Positions 1 to 7,600 of a DNA stretch of 8,291 nt are shown here, piece by piece. The translations under genes and the position numbers were made by a program. The notes under the pieces were generated by a model that made no database searches, was not told the DNA's origin, and was given only the letters and a program-made list of their open reading frames with translations. Location of the stretch: the NCBI GenBank assembly GCA_030606465.1, contig JAUWGL010000032.1, positions 1 to 8,291 of the forward strand, in the 5' to 3' direction. Positions within the stretch are counted from its first letter, which is position 1; the number at the start of each line of letters is the position of its first letter. This DNA is from Thermoplasmata archaeon. Lineage in GTDB: Archaea > Thermoplasmatota > E2 > DHVEG-1.

Positions 1-890
1 CGAAGAGACGCATGAGGACAACCCAAAATCACAATATCGGGATCCTTACCAGAATTTAATTTATCATATGTCTCCTTGATTTCTTTTTTACCAACAGAAA
101 TTGTTTCCAGATGCTTTTTTTCTACAGAATCTGCCTCAGGAGTAAGACCTTCAATATGATAAAGCGCAACTGCACCTGATGCTGCCATCGCAGCACCAAG
201 AGCTTTTAGTTGATCTGTATTAGCATCTTTTATGCCAGTAAAATATGGAATCTTGTTTTTCACCTGCTTACCAACAAAATAACCAAGAGCACCAAAATCT
301 GAGTTGAAATCTAAATCATAATCTACTTTGACTTTAACAGAGGGCTGTCTTTTCTCCCATAGATGCAGACCATAATTTGCTGTTCGCCCACAGATAGCAG
401 CAGCCAACGCCGAAGGACCCCCCTCCCGGTTTGTCCGTGCTCCAATTACAGAGTTAGAAAACGAAACAGCAGAAGACTCTGACCAGGCAATATGCTCCCT
501 AAACCTTGGTAAATTACCAGCCAAGTATGGAGTACACGTAGACGTAACCACTATACCCATTTTTTTAAACGCACTCATAATACGCAGCTGGTTCTTAGCA
601 AAATCCTTTGGAAAACCAAGATTTTCCCAGTTTTCAAGATCCATACCAGCAGGATTGAGATAGGTAAGCACTTTTACCTTTGCGTTTTTTGAAGCCATAT
701 CCTCTAAAAACTCTGTACCCGGGTCACCAATGGATTTATAGGAAACACCTGCAACTTGAACAGAACCAACAGGTATCATTTTATCAGCACCATAGATTTC
801 CCCTAGACGTACAAGCAGTCTGAATAAACGTTCCGTTACTTCCCCCTGTTCTCCATCAAGTATTTTTTCTTCTTCTTTTGTCAGATACAT
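1..890 (-). CDS. Aconitase X / phosphomevalonate dehydratase large (catalytic) subunit, 3' end cut by window edge
   Basis: By family knowledge, the archaeal enzyme dehydrates mevalonate 5-phosphate to trans-anhydromevalonate 5-phosphate in the cytoplasm, using an Fe-S cluster and a separate small DUF126 subunit. I translated this frame by hand: 296 complete codons are visible, and roughly the last quarter of a ~400-residue family member is missing. Hallmarks of the AcnX domain are the N-terminal MLxGE-like segment (LDGEQGE, about 11-17), YLNPAGMD (77-84), TCTPY (118-122), EHIAWSESSAVSFSNS (132-147), ARTNREGGPSALAAA (151-165), YGLHL (173-177) and LGCPHAS (289-295). C119 and C291 are likely cluster ligands and C167 is a possible third; this is inference. 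The ATG at 890 has an AAGGAG Shine-Dalgarno site 8 bases upstream and overlaps the LpdD-like gene by 10 bases. Neighbouring mevalonate kinase and UbiD genes favour the mevalonate role over the bacterial hydroxyproline-dehydratase role of other AcnX proteins. Confidence 0.93.
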   Translation of the reverse strand, partial: MYLTKEEEKILDGEQGEVTERLFRLLVRLGEIYGADKMIPVGSVQVAGVSYKSIGDPGTEFLEDMASKNAKVKVLTYLNPAGMDLENWENLGFPKDFAKNQLRIMSAFKKMGIVVTSTCTPYLAGNLPRFREHIAWSESSAVSFSNSVIGARTNREGGPSALAAAICGRTANYGLHLWEKRQPSVKVKVDYDLDFNSDFGALGYFVGKQVKNKIPYFTGIKDANTDQLKALGAAMAASGAVALYHIEGLTPEADSVEKKHLETISVGKKEIKETYDKLNSGKDPDIVILGCPHASL

Positions 891-1198
891 TTTTCTAACT
901 CCTTACAATTTTCAACGAGTTTTTCAATTTCTTCTTTAGAAGCATTATCTATATGTATACCACCAAGGGCAACAACTTTTACATTATATTTTTTACATGC
1001 TGCTTCTGCAATCGGTTGAAGCACGATATAATCATAATGACCTTCTAAACGTATAACCTGGGTTTTTTTACCAGGCTCACAAACTACTATGCCACCTATA
1101 TGAGATCTTTCTCCTCCCCCAAGGATATAGACCCGGCCATCTCCAATTCTTTCTTCTTTGAGATAGACTTTGTATTTTCTCTCACCTGAGGTAATCAT
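881..1198 (-). CDS. Small LpdD-like protein (putative prenyl-FMN chaperone or accessory subunit of the UbiD-type decarboxylase)
   Basis: This encodes 105 residues from the ATG at 1198. The frame can be extended three codons to a TTG at 1207, but neither start has a clear Shine-Dalgarno site, so initiation is probably coupled to termination of the upstream decarboxylase (stop at 1182-1184, 17-base overlap). From the ATG, the visible motifs are ILGGGERSHIGGIVV (about 25-39), LEGHYDYIV (51-59) and ALGGIHIDNASKEEI (77-91), with a helical lysine/glutamate-rich C-terminus. The GG-x(3)-HIG ... H ... GIHID-x-A-x-x-EI pattern is what I recall for LpdD, the small protein encoded with the UbiD-type gallate decarboxylase of lactobacilli, whose Pfam-type domain is described as prenylated-flavin chaperone-like. 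It is not the DUF126 swivelling small subunit of phosphomevalonate dehydratase, because it lacks that family's glycine/serine motifs. Its position directly between the decarboxylase and dehydratase genes supports a role in decarboxylase maturation. The function is inferred. Confidence 0.75.
   Translation of the reverse strand: MITSGERKYKVYLKEERIGDGRVYILGGGERSHIGGIVVCEPGKKTQVIRLEGHYDYIVLQPIAEAACKKYNVKVVALGGIHIDNASKEEIEKLVENCKELEKCI
899..904 (-). promoter_or_regulatory. Shine-Dalgarno site of the aconitase X gene
   Basis: AAGGAG on the minus strand lies 8 bases before the ATG at 890, inside the coding sequence of the preceding LpdD-like gene. It supports 890 as the dehydratase start and shows that the overlap is a designed reinitiation junction. 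Confidence 0.7.
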
Positions 1199-2492
1199 CG
1201 ATATCAACTTTTTTGTATTTTACAACTTCATACTTGCTTTTATCAACATGTGATGGCATAGTTGCATCAAAACCGATTTTTGTTGTAAGAGTTTTTTTGC
1301 CAGGCTCATGTTTACTGGATGGATCAAGACTGCTGCCTGGCTGATCAGGTTTTACGATCATATCTTTGTCACCCTGGAATCTGGTTGCCATAGCCCATTC
1401 AACAGCATTAGGACTGTAAATATCAACATCATCATCAATAATTGTTACATGTTTCATACTTTTATGACCATTAAAAGCAGCCTCGATTGCTTTTTTTCCA
1501 TCATCTGGATGCTTCTTTTTTATCTGGACGATACTATGAAGCCAAGAACCACCACCCATAGTCACAAGGACATTCCTACAATCTACCACCTTACTTACTT
1601 CATCATAAATCGTAGGCTCCTTCGGCATACCCATAAGGATTTTATGCTCAAAACGACCAGGGATAAGAGCTTGATACATGGCATCTTTTCTATGGGTTAT
1701 ACAATCAACAACAAAAACAGGTTCCTGTCGTTCAAAATCTCTTGTCTCAGTAAGATCAACAAAAGGCCCTTCGCGATCCAGTTTTCGCGTTAGTCTCCCC
1801 TCAAGAACAAACTCTGACTCAGCTGGAACCTCTAAGTCTTTTGTTACACACTTAACAAGAGATGTTTTATCAAGAGCATTTGCAATACCAAACTCATCGA
1901 CATCAGGTGGTGGGCCAAGAGAAGCAGCAACCATAACAGCAACAGAATTCCCAATACAAACCGCCATCTCAATATCACCCTCAGTTTTATCATATGTTGT
2001 CCTAGTCTGCCTTTTTTTAATAAGGCGAGCAGTAAACTTGTTTTTACCAATCTCCATAAGACGATGATATGAAACATTACGCCCTGTATCAGGATCCTTA
2101 ATGGTTGCAACAGTGGCAGAACCATACCGTCCACCATCACCATTAAGATGAAACAAAATAGGAAGTTTACTAAGATCAGGATCCTTAATAATCACCTCTT
2201 GACAAGGTGCTTTATCAACCATTTCTGGTTTCTTAGGATTTCGAAGGGCATCAACCAGTTTAAACAGAAGTTTGTCTTTTGTTGTTCCAAGACCTTCAGC
2301 AATAATATCACGATTAGAAGTGATACCAGCAAAAACAGGAAAATCATAACCCTCCACATTCTCAAAAATTACAGGTTTTTCATCAAGAGAATAAATGATA
2401 TCAGCTATCTCATATTTTACAGAAACCTTTTTTTTTATACGAACAAGTTTATCTTCTTTTTCAAGTTTGGCAAGAAAACTTCGAAGATTCAT
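1182..2492 (-). CDS. UbiD-family decarboxylase, probable trans-anhydromevalonate 5-phosphate decarboxylase
   Basis: 436 residues, close to the usual archaeal UbiD-family length. Expected reaction: prenylated-FMN-dependent decarboxylation of trans-anhydromevalonate 5-phosphate to isopentenyl phosphate. Family features seen: N-terminal MNLRSFLAKLEKEDKLVRI, the VIFENVEGYDFPVFAG segment (41-56), PDLSKLPILFHLNGDGGRY (105-123), a metal/cofactor region with N151 and R156 (NKFTAR), spaced five apart like the conserved Asn and catalytic Arg of fungal Fdc1, ASLGPPPDVDEFG (190-202), VPAESEFVLEG (222-232), REGPF (240-244) and ALIPGRFEHKILMG (275-288), whose E282 sits at the conserved acidic position. Residue assignments are by recalled motif, not alignment. 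The start at 2492 has GAGGAG nine bases upstream and lies six bases after the kinase stop. General UbiD (polyprenyl-hydroxybenzoate) or aromatic-acid decarboxylase activity is the alternative, but the flanking kinase and aconitase X make the mevalonate role much more likely. Confidence 0.92.
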   Translation of the reverse strand: MNLRSFLAKLEKEDKLVRIKKKVSVKYEIADIIYSLDEKPVIFENVEGYDFPVFAGITSNRDIIAEGLGTTKDKLLFKLVDALRNPKKPEMVDKAPCQEVIIKDPDLSKLPILFHLNGDGGRYGSATVATIKDPDTGRNVSYHRLMEIGKNKFTARLIKKRQTRTTYDKTEGDIEMAVCIGNSVAVMVAASLGPPPDVDEFGIANALDKTSLVKCVTKDLEVPAESEFVLEGRLTRKLDREGPFVDLTETRDFERQEPVFVVDCITHRKDAMYQALIPGRFEHKILMGMPKEPTIYDEVSKVVDCRNVLVTMGGGSWLHSIVQIKKKHPDDGKKAIEAAFNGHKSMKHVTIIDDDVDIYSPNAVEWAMATRFQGDKDMIVKPDQPGSSLDPSSKHEPGKKTLTTKIGFDATMPSHVDKSKYEVVKYKKVDIDDYLR

Positions 2493-2498
2493 AAAATA

Positions 2499-3446
2499 TT
2501 ACTCCTCGCTTCTAGTAGCACCAATAACAGTTTTCACTGTTTGAAAACCTTCTTTTTCAATTGCATTAGCAACATCATCCTGCAGATCTCTACCCGGAGT
2601 TAGAGCAATTATGTTCCCACCAAGACCTCCACCTGTCAGCTTTGCGCCGAGAGCTCCGTGATCACGTGCAAGTTTAACCATAAAATCAAGCTCTTTTGAA
2701 GACACTTCAATTTGCTGTAAAAGCTTATGATTCTCATTCATCAGCTTTCCAATTTCTCTATAATCTTCCCCCTGAAGGGCATCTTTTGCAAGATAAGCAA
2801 TATTTTCAGCTCTGTCAAATATTGGGTTGTATTTATCAGGATCTTTTTCTTTTCGTTCACGTACACCTGCCACTGCCGCAGTAGTATTTGCAACTTTTCC
2901 AGTGTTACCCATCACTATTTCAATAGGGTTTGGTAAAGAAATCTTATCCATAACATTTTGTTCACCTTTTTCAAACCATATTAGTCCACCAAAGGTTGAG
3001 GCAGTGTTATCTATCCCTGAAGGCATTCCATGGTATCCTTTTTCTCCTTCGTATGCTATATTGTTAATTTCTTCATCAGAAAAATTTAGATTAAAATGAT
3101 CAGAAAGAGCTCTTGCTAGTGCCACACAAGAAGCAGCACTAGCACCTATTCCACTTGCACAACAAAGAGTTCCATCCAGTATTATTTTTACTCCATTTTT
3201 AGATAAATCGATGTTCATTTTTTTCAAAATATTGTTTATAGATTTTTTTTGCTGTTCGATTTTATCTTCTTTATAATTTGGTGTAGCTTTTCTGTTGTCT
3301 TCTATTTGCCATCCTGATTTATCAGATGGCAATATTTTTGCTACTGTGTAGTTGCCTATAGCTGATACAATAGCTGGTATTTTATATACTACAAAATGTT
3401 CATTAAACAAGATTGCTTTTCCAAAACCTATACCCTCGCCCGACAT
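2499..3446 (-). CDS. Mevalonate kinase (GHMP kinase family)
   Basis: 315 residues, normal for an archaeal mevalonate kinase. It should transfer the ATP gamma-phosphate to mevalonate, giving mevalonate 5-phosphate. All three GHMP signatures are visible: the N-terminal GFGKAILFNEHFVVY (7-21, with K10 and E17), the phosphate-binding loop ASGIGASAAS (97-106) and the C-terminal GAKLTGGGLGG (267-277). HGMPSGIDNTASTFGG (139-154) strongly resembles the mevalonate-kinase signature GNPSGVDNxxSTxGG, making D146 the probable catalytic base and favouring mevalonate over homoserine or galactose as substrate. Two deviations stand out: N16 replaces the usual Gly of LFGEH, and A102 replaces the first Ser of GLGSSAA. 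The ATG at 3446 is preceded by GTGAT, which matches the GGTGAT half of the archaeal anti-Shine-Dalgarno complement. It is the first gene of the four-gene operon. Confidence 0.92.
   Translation of the reverse strand: MSGEGIGFGKAILFNEHFVVYKIPAIVSAIGNYTVAKILPSDKSGWQIEDNRKATPNYKEDKIEQQKKSINNILKKMNIDLSKNGVKIILDGTLCCASGIGASAASCVALARALSDHFNLNFSDEEINNIAYEGEKGYHGMPSGIDNTASTFGGLIWFEKGEQNVMDKISLPNPIEIVMGNTGKVANTTAAVAGVRERKEKDPDKYNPIFDRAENIAYLAKDALQGEDYREIGKLMNENHKLLQQIEVSSKELDFMVKLARDHGALGAKLTGGGLGGNIIALTPGRDLQDDVANAIEKEGFQTVKTVIGATRSEE
2502..2507 (-). promoter_or_regulatory. Shine-Dalgarno site of the UbiD-like gene
   Basis: GAGGAG on the minus strand, nine bases before the ATG at 2492, is formed by the last codons of mevalonate kinase (GAG GAG then TAA). 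It fixes the decarboxylase start and ties the two genes together in one transcript. Confidence 0.7.
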
Positions 3447-3451
3447 AAAAC

Positions 3452-3456
3452 ATCAC
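3452..3456 (-). promoter_or_regulatory. Shine-Dalgarno site of mevalonate kinase
   Basis: GTGAT on the minus strand sits five bases before the ATG at 3446. It corresponds to the 3' half of GGAGGTGAT, an archaeal-style ribosome binding site. Confidence 0.5.
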
Positions 3457-3505
3457 ATACATTCAGATATGTCCCTACATTGTTTTTTTGTTGGAATACC
3501 ATAAT

Positions 3506-3520
3506 TAGTATATGTTTTTT
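3506..3520 (-). promoter_or_regulatory. Probable TATA/BRE promoter of the mevalonate operon
   Basis: Read on the minus strand this is an A-run followed by CATATACTA, i.e. a purine-rich BRE-like stretch and a TATA-like box. Archaeal spacing (about 25 bases) would put the transcript start near 3480, giving a leader of roughly 35 bases with the GTGAT ribosome site inside it. It is the best TATA-like element between the kinase and the membrane-protein gene. A second one, CAGTATATTTC near 3553-3563, lies too close to the upstream stop and too far from the kinase to be preferred. Confidence 0.45.
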
Positions 3521-3531
3521 ATGTTTACGGT

Positions 3532-3547
3532 AAAAAAAATGAAAAAA
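3532..3547 (-). terminator. Oligo-T terminator after the flippase-like gene
   Basis: On the minus strand the bases following the stop at 3572 contain a T6 run and then a T8 run separated by CA. Archaeal RNA polymerase terminates at such T-tracts without a hairpin. This would separate the membrane-protein transcript from the mevalonate operon, which has its own TATA-like box just downstream. Confidence 0.5.
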
Positions 3548-3571
3548 TCCTGAAATATACTGTTTTAAGCA

Positions 3572-4543
3572 TTAAGATCTAAATCCTTTATGTTTTTCGC
3601 CAGTTTCAGTTAAAGTAGCTAAAAAACCAATAAAACCTGTGAATAAATCTGTAATAATAAACCCTACTAATGAAACTACAAGGATTTCTTCTTTACCAAC
3701 TGCAAAGAGTGTTGAAAACAATACAATAGCTGCTAACTCACGAGTGCCCAATCCTGCGAAGGTTATTGGAAGAAAACCAGCGGCATTAGCAAGAGGGAAC
3801 AATAGTAAAAACCATATATAAGGGATGTTGAGTCCTAATGCTATAACAATGATATATTCCTGAGAAAAAATGATAATCCATGTGAATATACCAAGAATAA
3901 AGGGGAGGATTAATCTATTAATTTTTGGGAAATCATTGTAAAACGTTTGTACAAATCTGTTGAGGTTATGTTTTAATTTTTTTGGTATTAAATATTTTAT
4001 TAGAGTGTAAAATAGTTTTTCTCCTCTTTCTTTTTTTATAAAATATATGATTATGATTGCTAGGATTATTATCCAAACTATGGTTATTGGGAAGATGCCG
4101 GGGAATGTTTCTACTATTAGTAACGCCCCTATAATTATCATTATATACATAGAGGATGAATGAACGATAGACTCGATCGATGAATTTACAAATAGTTTTC
4201 CATATGGGTCTCCTGTTTTCTTCTTCATATAGGGGACTCTCATGAGTTGCCCTAAATATCCAGGTGTAATACTTCCATAGAAGTATCCTATCAAAAATAT
4301 TTTGAGGGATTGAAAAAAGGTGAGTTTGATGTTTTGTTCTTTTTGTATGAGTTGCCATGCATAGTTTCTAATTAATATCCTTGGGAGTGTAAGTGATAAT
4401 GCTAAGATTATAAAAATTGGTTTGATAGAGAAAAATGCGTTTTTTATTTTTTCAACGTCTAATGTATAGATGGTATAGATTAGAAGGACTATTCCTATGA
4501 ATGGTAAGAATTTTTTTGCATGTTTGAATATTTTTTTTGTCAC
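3572..4543 (-). CDS. Flippase-like polytopic membrane protein (lysylphosphatidylglycerol synthase TM-domain family, UPF0104/AglD-like)
   Basis: 323 residues with about eight hydrophobic spans (roughly 12-28, 42-58, 78-96, 130-146, 151-169, 211-236, 241-256 and 266-308 as one or two helices). Diagnostic segments are GYFYGSITPGYLGQLMRVPYM (86-106) and LPITFAGLGTRE (258-269), the two conserved blocks of the TIGR00374-type family that also forms the membrane part of bacterial MprF and archaeal AglD. It probably resides in the cytoplasmic membrane and moves or modifies a lipid-linked substrate; the substrate is unknown. The start is a GTG at 4543, since an in-frame TAA lies directly before it and no in-frame ATG occurs for about 100 codons. 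No Shine-Dalgarno site is visible, so the message may be nearly leaderless. Very AT-rich with many T/A runs. It is followed by a T-tract and is probably its own transcript. Confidence 0.85.
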   Translation of the reverse strand: MTKKIFKHAKKFLPFIGIVLLIYTIYTLDVEKIKNAFFSIKPIFIILALSLTLPRILIRNYAWQLIQKEQNIKLTFFQSLKIFLIGYFYGSITPGYLGQLMRVPYMKKKTGDPYGKLFVNSSIESIVHSSSMYIMIIIGALLIVETFPGIFPITIVWIIILAIIIIYFIKKERGEKLFYTLIKYLIPKKLKHNLNRFVQTFYNDFPKINRLILPFILGIFTWIIIFSQEYIIVIALGLNIPYIWFLLLFPLANAAGFLPITFAGLGTRELAAIVLFSTLFAVGKEEILVVSLVGFIITDLFTGFIGFLATLTETGEKHKGFRS

Positions 4544-4575
4544 TTATATAACGATAGGAGATTCTGTTTTTTATG

Positions 4576-4586
4576 ATTTATTATTT
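4576..4586 (-). promoter_or_regulatory. Weak TATA-like element for the flippase-like gene
   Basis: AAATAATAAAT on the minus strand. Transcription starting about 25 bases on would fall a dozen or so bases before the GTG at 4543, consistent with the absence of a Shine-Dalgarno site. The surrounding sequence is so AT-rich that chance matches are expected. A TTATATAA string at about 4544-4551 is too close to the start codon to serve it. Confidence 0.25.
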
Positions 4587-4623
4587 TGTTGATTCTAGCT
4601 TTTGGGTATATTTTCAATAAAAT

Positions 4624-4656
4624 ACTTATATAGAGTGCTAAATATATTATTATATA
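4624..4656 (+). promoter_or_regulatory. Two tandem TATA-like boxes for the surface-protein gene
   Basis: ACTTATATAG at 4624-4633 and TTATATAG at 4649-4656 both match the archaeal TATA consensus and lie about 24 bases apart. Starts driven from them would fall near 4655 and 4680, giving leaders of about 40 and 15 bases before the ATG at 4696. The first leaves room for the GAAGGG-like ribosome site at 4687-4692; the second barely does. The rest of the 152-base divergent intergenic region (4544-4695) shows nothing else convincing. Confidence 0.5.
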
Positions 4657-4695
4657 GACAAAAAGAATTGAACTAAATGGAACTGTGAAGGGCAC

Positions 4696-7600
4696 ATGGT
4701 AAAGAAATTACTAGTATCCATACTGTTGGTAAATATAATACTATCTTCAATACCACTAGGTTCTTCAGCAAATAATCAGCTCTGGTGGGGTAAGGAATGG
4801 TCATATACCCAGGAGATCCTTGTACCTATCGATACAAGCGCTAAAAACGCAAAATATCAACCAATAGATGTACGGGTAGTATTTGATCATGCTTGCTGGG
4901 CAAAAGATGAATCCATACATTCAATACGTGTTGTTTATGACAATGGAGGGAAGCAAACTGAGATAGAATCACAAATTTATGATTTAGAATATTCTGATGA
5001 TACACATATAACATTATGTAGCCTTGTCTTCCTTATACCAAAAGACGCTAATGGAAATGAGAGATACTATGTGTATTATGATGATACTGAGAAAACAGGT
5101 CCAAATTATCCAGATCATATAACCATTGATGAATCCTATTATAATTATGAGCCTATCCCGGGTTATCCATATGAATCACGTTATTATAAAATAACTCAAA
5201 ATGACGAAATCGTTTATGCAATCTCCCAGGAGGGGCATAGTAGAGGCATCGGCACTTCCCAGCAGGTAACTAAATTGAAGGAAGGAGCAACCGATGTGAA
5301 ACCTCAAAATGGAGAAGCCATTGTTTCATTTGAAATATGGTACTACTATGGGCAAGATATAAAGGATTACAGTTCAACTCTTCAAAAATTTATTTCTAGA
5401 AAACTTCTTGTTGATGGTAATTTAATGACTGAGTTTGAAATAGTCAGTGGCACACCAAGAGAAGACATGCAGACCACGGTAACCTACAAGTATTACTATT
5501 GTCCTTCTGAAAACAAAAAAATATATGCCCATGTAAAACACGAAATGTTAAAGGACTGTACAGTGCAATCTGGTGAAAACTTTGATGGAGTTTTTGTAAG
5601 TATTCAAACCGGAGGTGTAAAAAGCAGTTCAATAAAAGAGCTGAACTTTGGGAAAATACTCCCATTTTTACATGTTTACACAGAGCAAGAGATAATACAG
5701 AAATATGACATTGATACAGACCCAGAATACGTACCAGGTGAATGGCATACTCGGCTGCTGAACACAAAACATGATGTAGATCTAGGTAGCAAAGCATGGG
5801 CCTGTTTTGATGAAGGAGAAACAGGAAAAGCTCATTCCATAATACTAAATTCAAATAGTGTTATAAAATCAGGAAAAGATGAAAGAGATGGAGTACAGCT
5901 AAAAGCACATGAATCAGATTATCCTCATTTACCAGGATTTGAAATTGATTCCGCTACATTTAGTTTAGGTAGAAACTCATATGAGAAAGGTTCTACCCAT
6001 GATATCGATATTCCAAAGGATTTAATCATAGAATTTGATGCAGAGTTTTTCTCCACAGAAAATGGCGGATATAAGGCTGTTGAACGTGAAGCTGAGATTT
6101 TTCAATCACTTTCAAAAATTAGACCAGAGGTAAAAGAAAAAAACTATGACGATGAGGCAGAAAAAGGTGAATGTTCATTAACTGCTTATGTGCATTTTGC
6201 TCCATCTTTTCCTCTTGGATTGCTTCTTTCTGCTGCACTTGGAAAAAACATACCATATATTTATGCAGAGCTTTACAAAGATGATGGCAGCTTTATATCA
6301 TCAGGAGATATTAACAGGTTGCCCTCATCTAAAAACATTGAATTCACATCTGAAAACATGAATTTTTTTCAAAAATTAAAAACATACATTGGTTTTTTTG
6401 ACTGGAGGAATCTAACCTTTTTTAAAAAAATTTGTTTCAATGATCTTTTCCCTGGAAAATACTTAGTAAAAATATACAAAGGAAACTCTTTTTGGGGAAA
6501 AAATCAACGATTTATTGGATTTCAAATCATAAATGTTGAAAAAGATACGAAGGCACATATTTTCTGTAAACCTGAAGCAAAATTACAGATTTCTGTTTTT
6601 GATCAAGAAAAAAAGGGTGTTCAAGATATAAGAATTTTACTTCAACGTAATAAAATTGATATCGCAAGTAATGTGACAGATCAAAAGGGAACTGTAACAA
6701 TCAATGTACCATGTGATATCATAGATACGTATCTGCTAAAAGCAGTTCATAAAGGATTAGTAGTTTATGAGGAACCTATAAAAATAGGTTATATTAGAAA
6801 TCTTATCCCGGTTAAAAAAACAATAAACATTGAATTATATGATTTTATATTAGAAGTAGCTGATAAATGGGGTTTATCCCCTGAAGTTGAATTAAACCCT
6901 GTTCTCATAAATCAGGATGCAAATGAGCCAGTTATGATAACTGGGGAACAAATATCTCCTGGTTTTTTTGTTTTCTCTGATGTTTTCCCGGGGTCATATA
7001 ATCTTGAATTGACTTACAAATCATTTGTTTATGAGAAAACCATTCAAATACCTGCAGAGAAAAGTTTTAATCTTGATTTTCCAGTTGAATATAATGTAGA
7101 AACCAGTGTTTTTGATGTAAGAGGGAATTCATTAGATGATGTTAAAATCCAGATTTGTAGGGGTAGTAAAAAAATCGAAAAGACTGTGAATGGTCAAAGT
7201 TGTTCTTTGTTTTCTATACCACCGGGCAGGTATAACTTATCAGTTTATCAAAACAATGAGCTAATTGGGAAAAGAAAAATAACAATATATAGCGATCGAA
7301 GTATTAGCCTTATAACAAATAAGGAAACGTTTTATCCTTTGCTTATTACAGGTGTTATTGGTTTATTTATCGCATTTTGTATGTTTTGTTCTTATAGAAA
7401 AAAAGATTTCATGTTTTTTATTAAAATAGTTTGTATTTCTTTATTGTTTGTTGCTCTGGTTTTTCCATGGTGGATGTTGCATGGAAGCAGTGGTGATGTG
7501 GAAACAACTACTCGTATGTTTGTAATCCCTGTAAAAATGGTTACGTTAACAACAACTTCTGATGTTATAGGGGGAGAATTCGCATCTCTTCCAAATGAAA

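Noticed and set aside
881..1207. The small gene as the DUF126 small subunit of phosphomevalonate dehydratase, as expected from its position next to aconitase X
   Set aside because: Its motifs (HIGG, GGIHID) fit LpdD-like proteins, not the DUF126 swivelling domain with its conserved GSxxGS-type loop.
1308..2603. Several open frames of 99-161 codons on both strands inside the UbiD-like gene and its junction with mevalonate kinase
   Set aside because: They lie in other frames of a clearly conserved gene, have low-complexity or atypical composition and match no family I recognise.
2696..3099. Three short plus-strand open frames opposite mevalonate kinase
   Set aside because: Antisense shadows of a well-supported gene, with no ribosome site and no recognisable protein features.
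3455..3472. Imperfect palindrome ACATA-N8-TATGT just upstream of mevalonate kinase, as a possible operator
   Set aside because: Arms of only five bases in AT-rich sequence are expected by chance and no regulator gene is nearby.
3639..4358. Open frames of 60 (plus) and 130 (minus) codons within the flippase-like gene
   Set aside because: Out-of-frame shadows. The 130-codon translation is rich in His, Lys, Thr and Asn and lacks membrane helices or motifs.
5444..5854. 136-codon minus-strand frame opposite the surface-protein gene
   Set aside because: Antisense to a continuous long coding frame, with Leu/His/Cys-rich composition typical of shadow translation.
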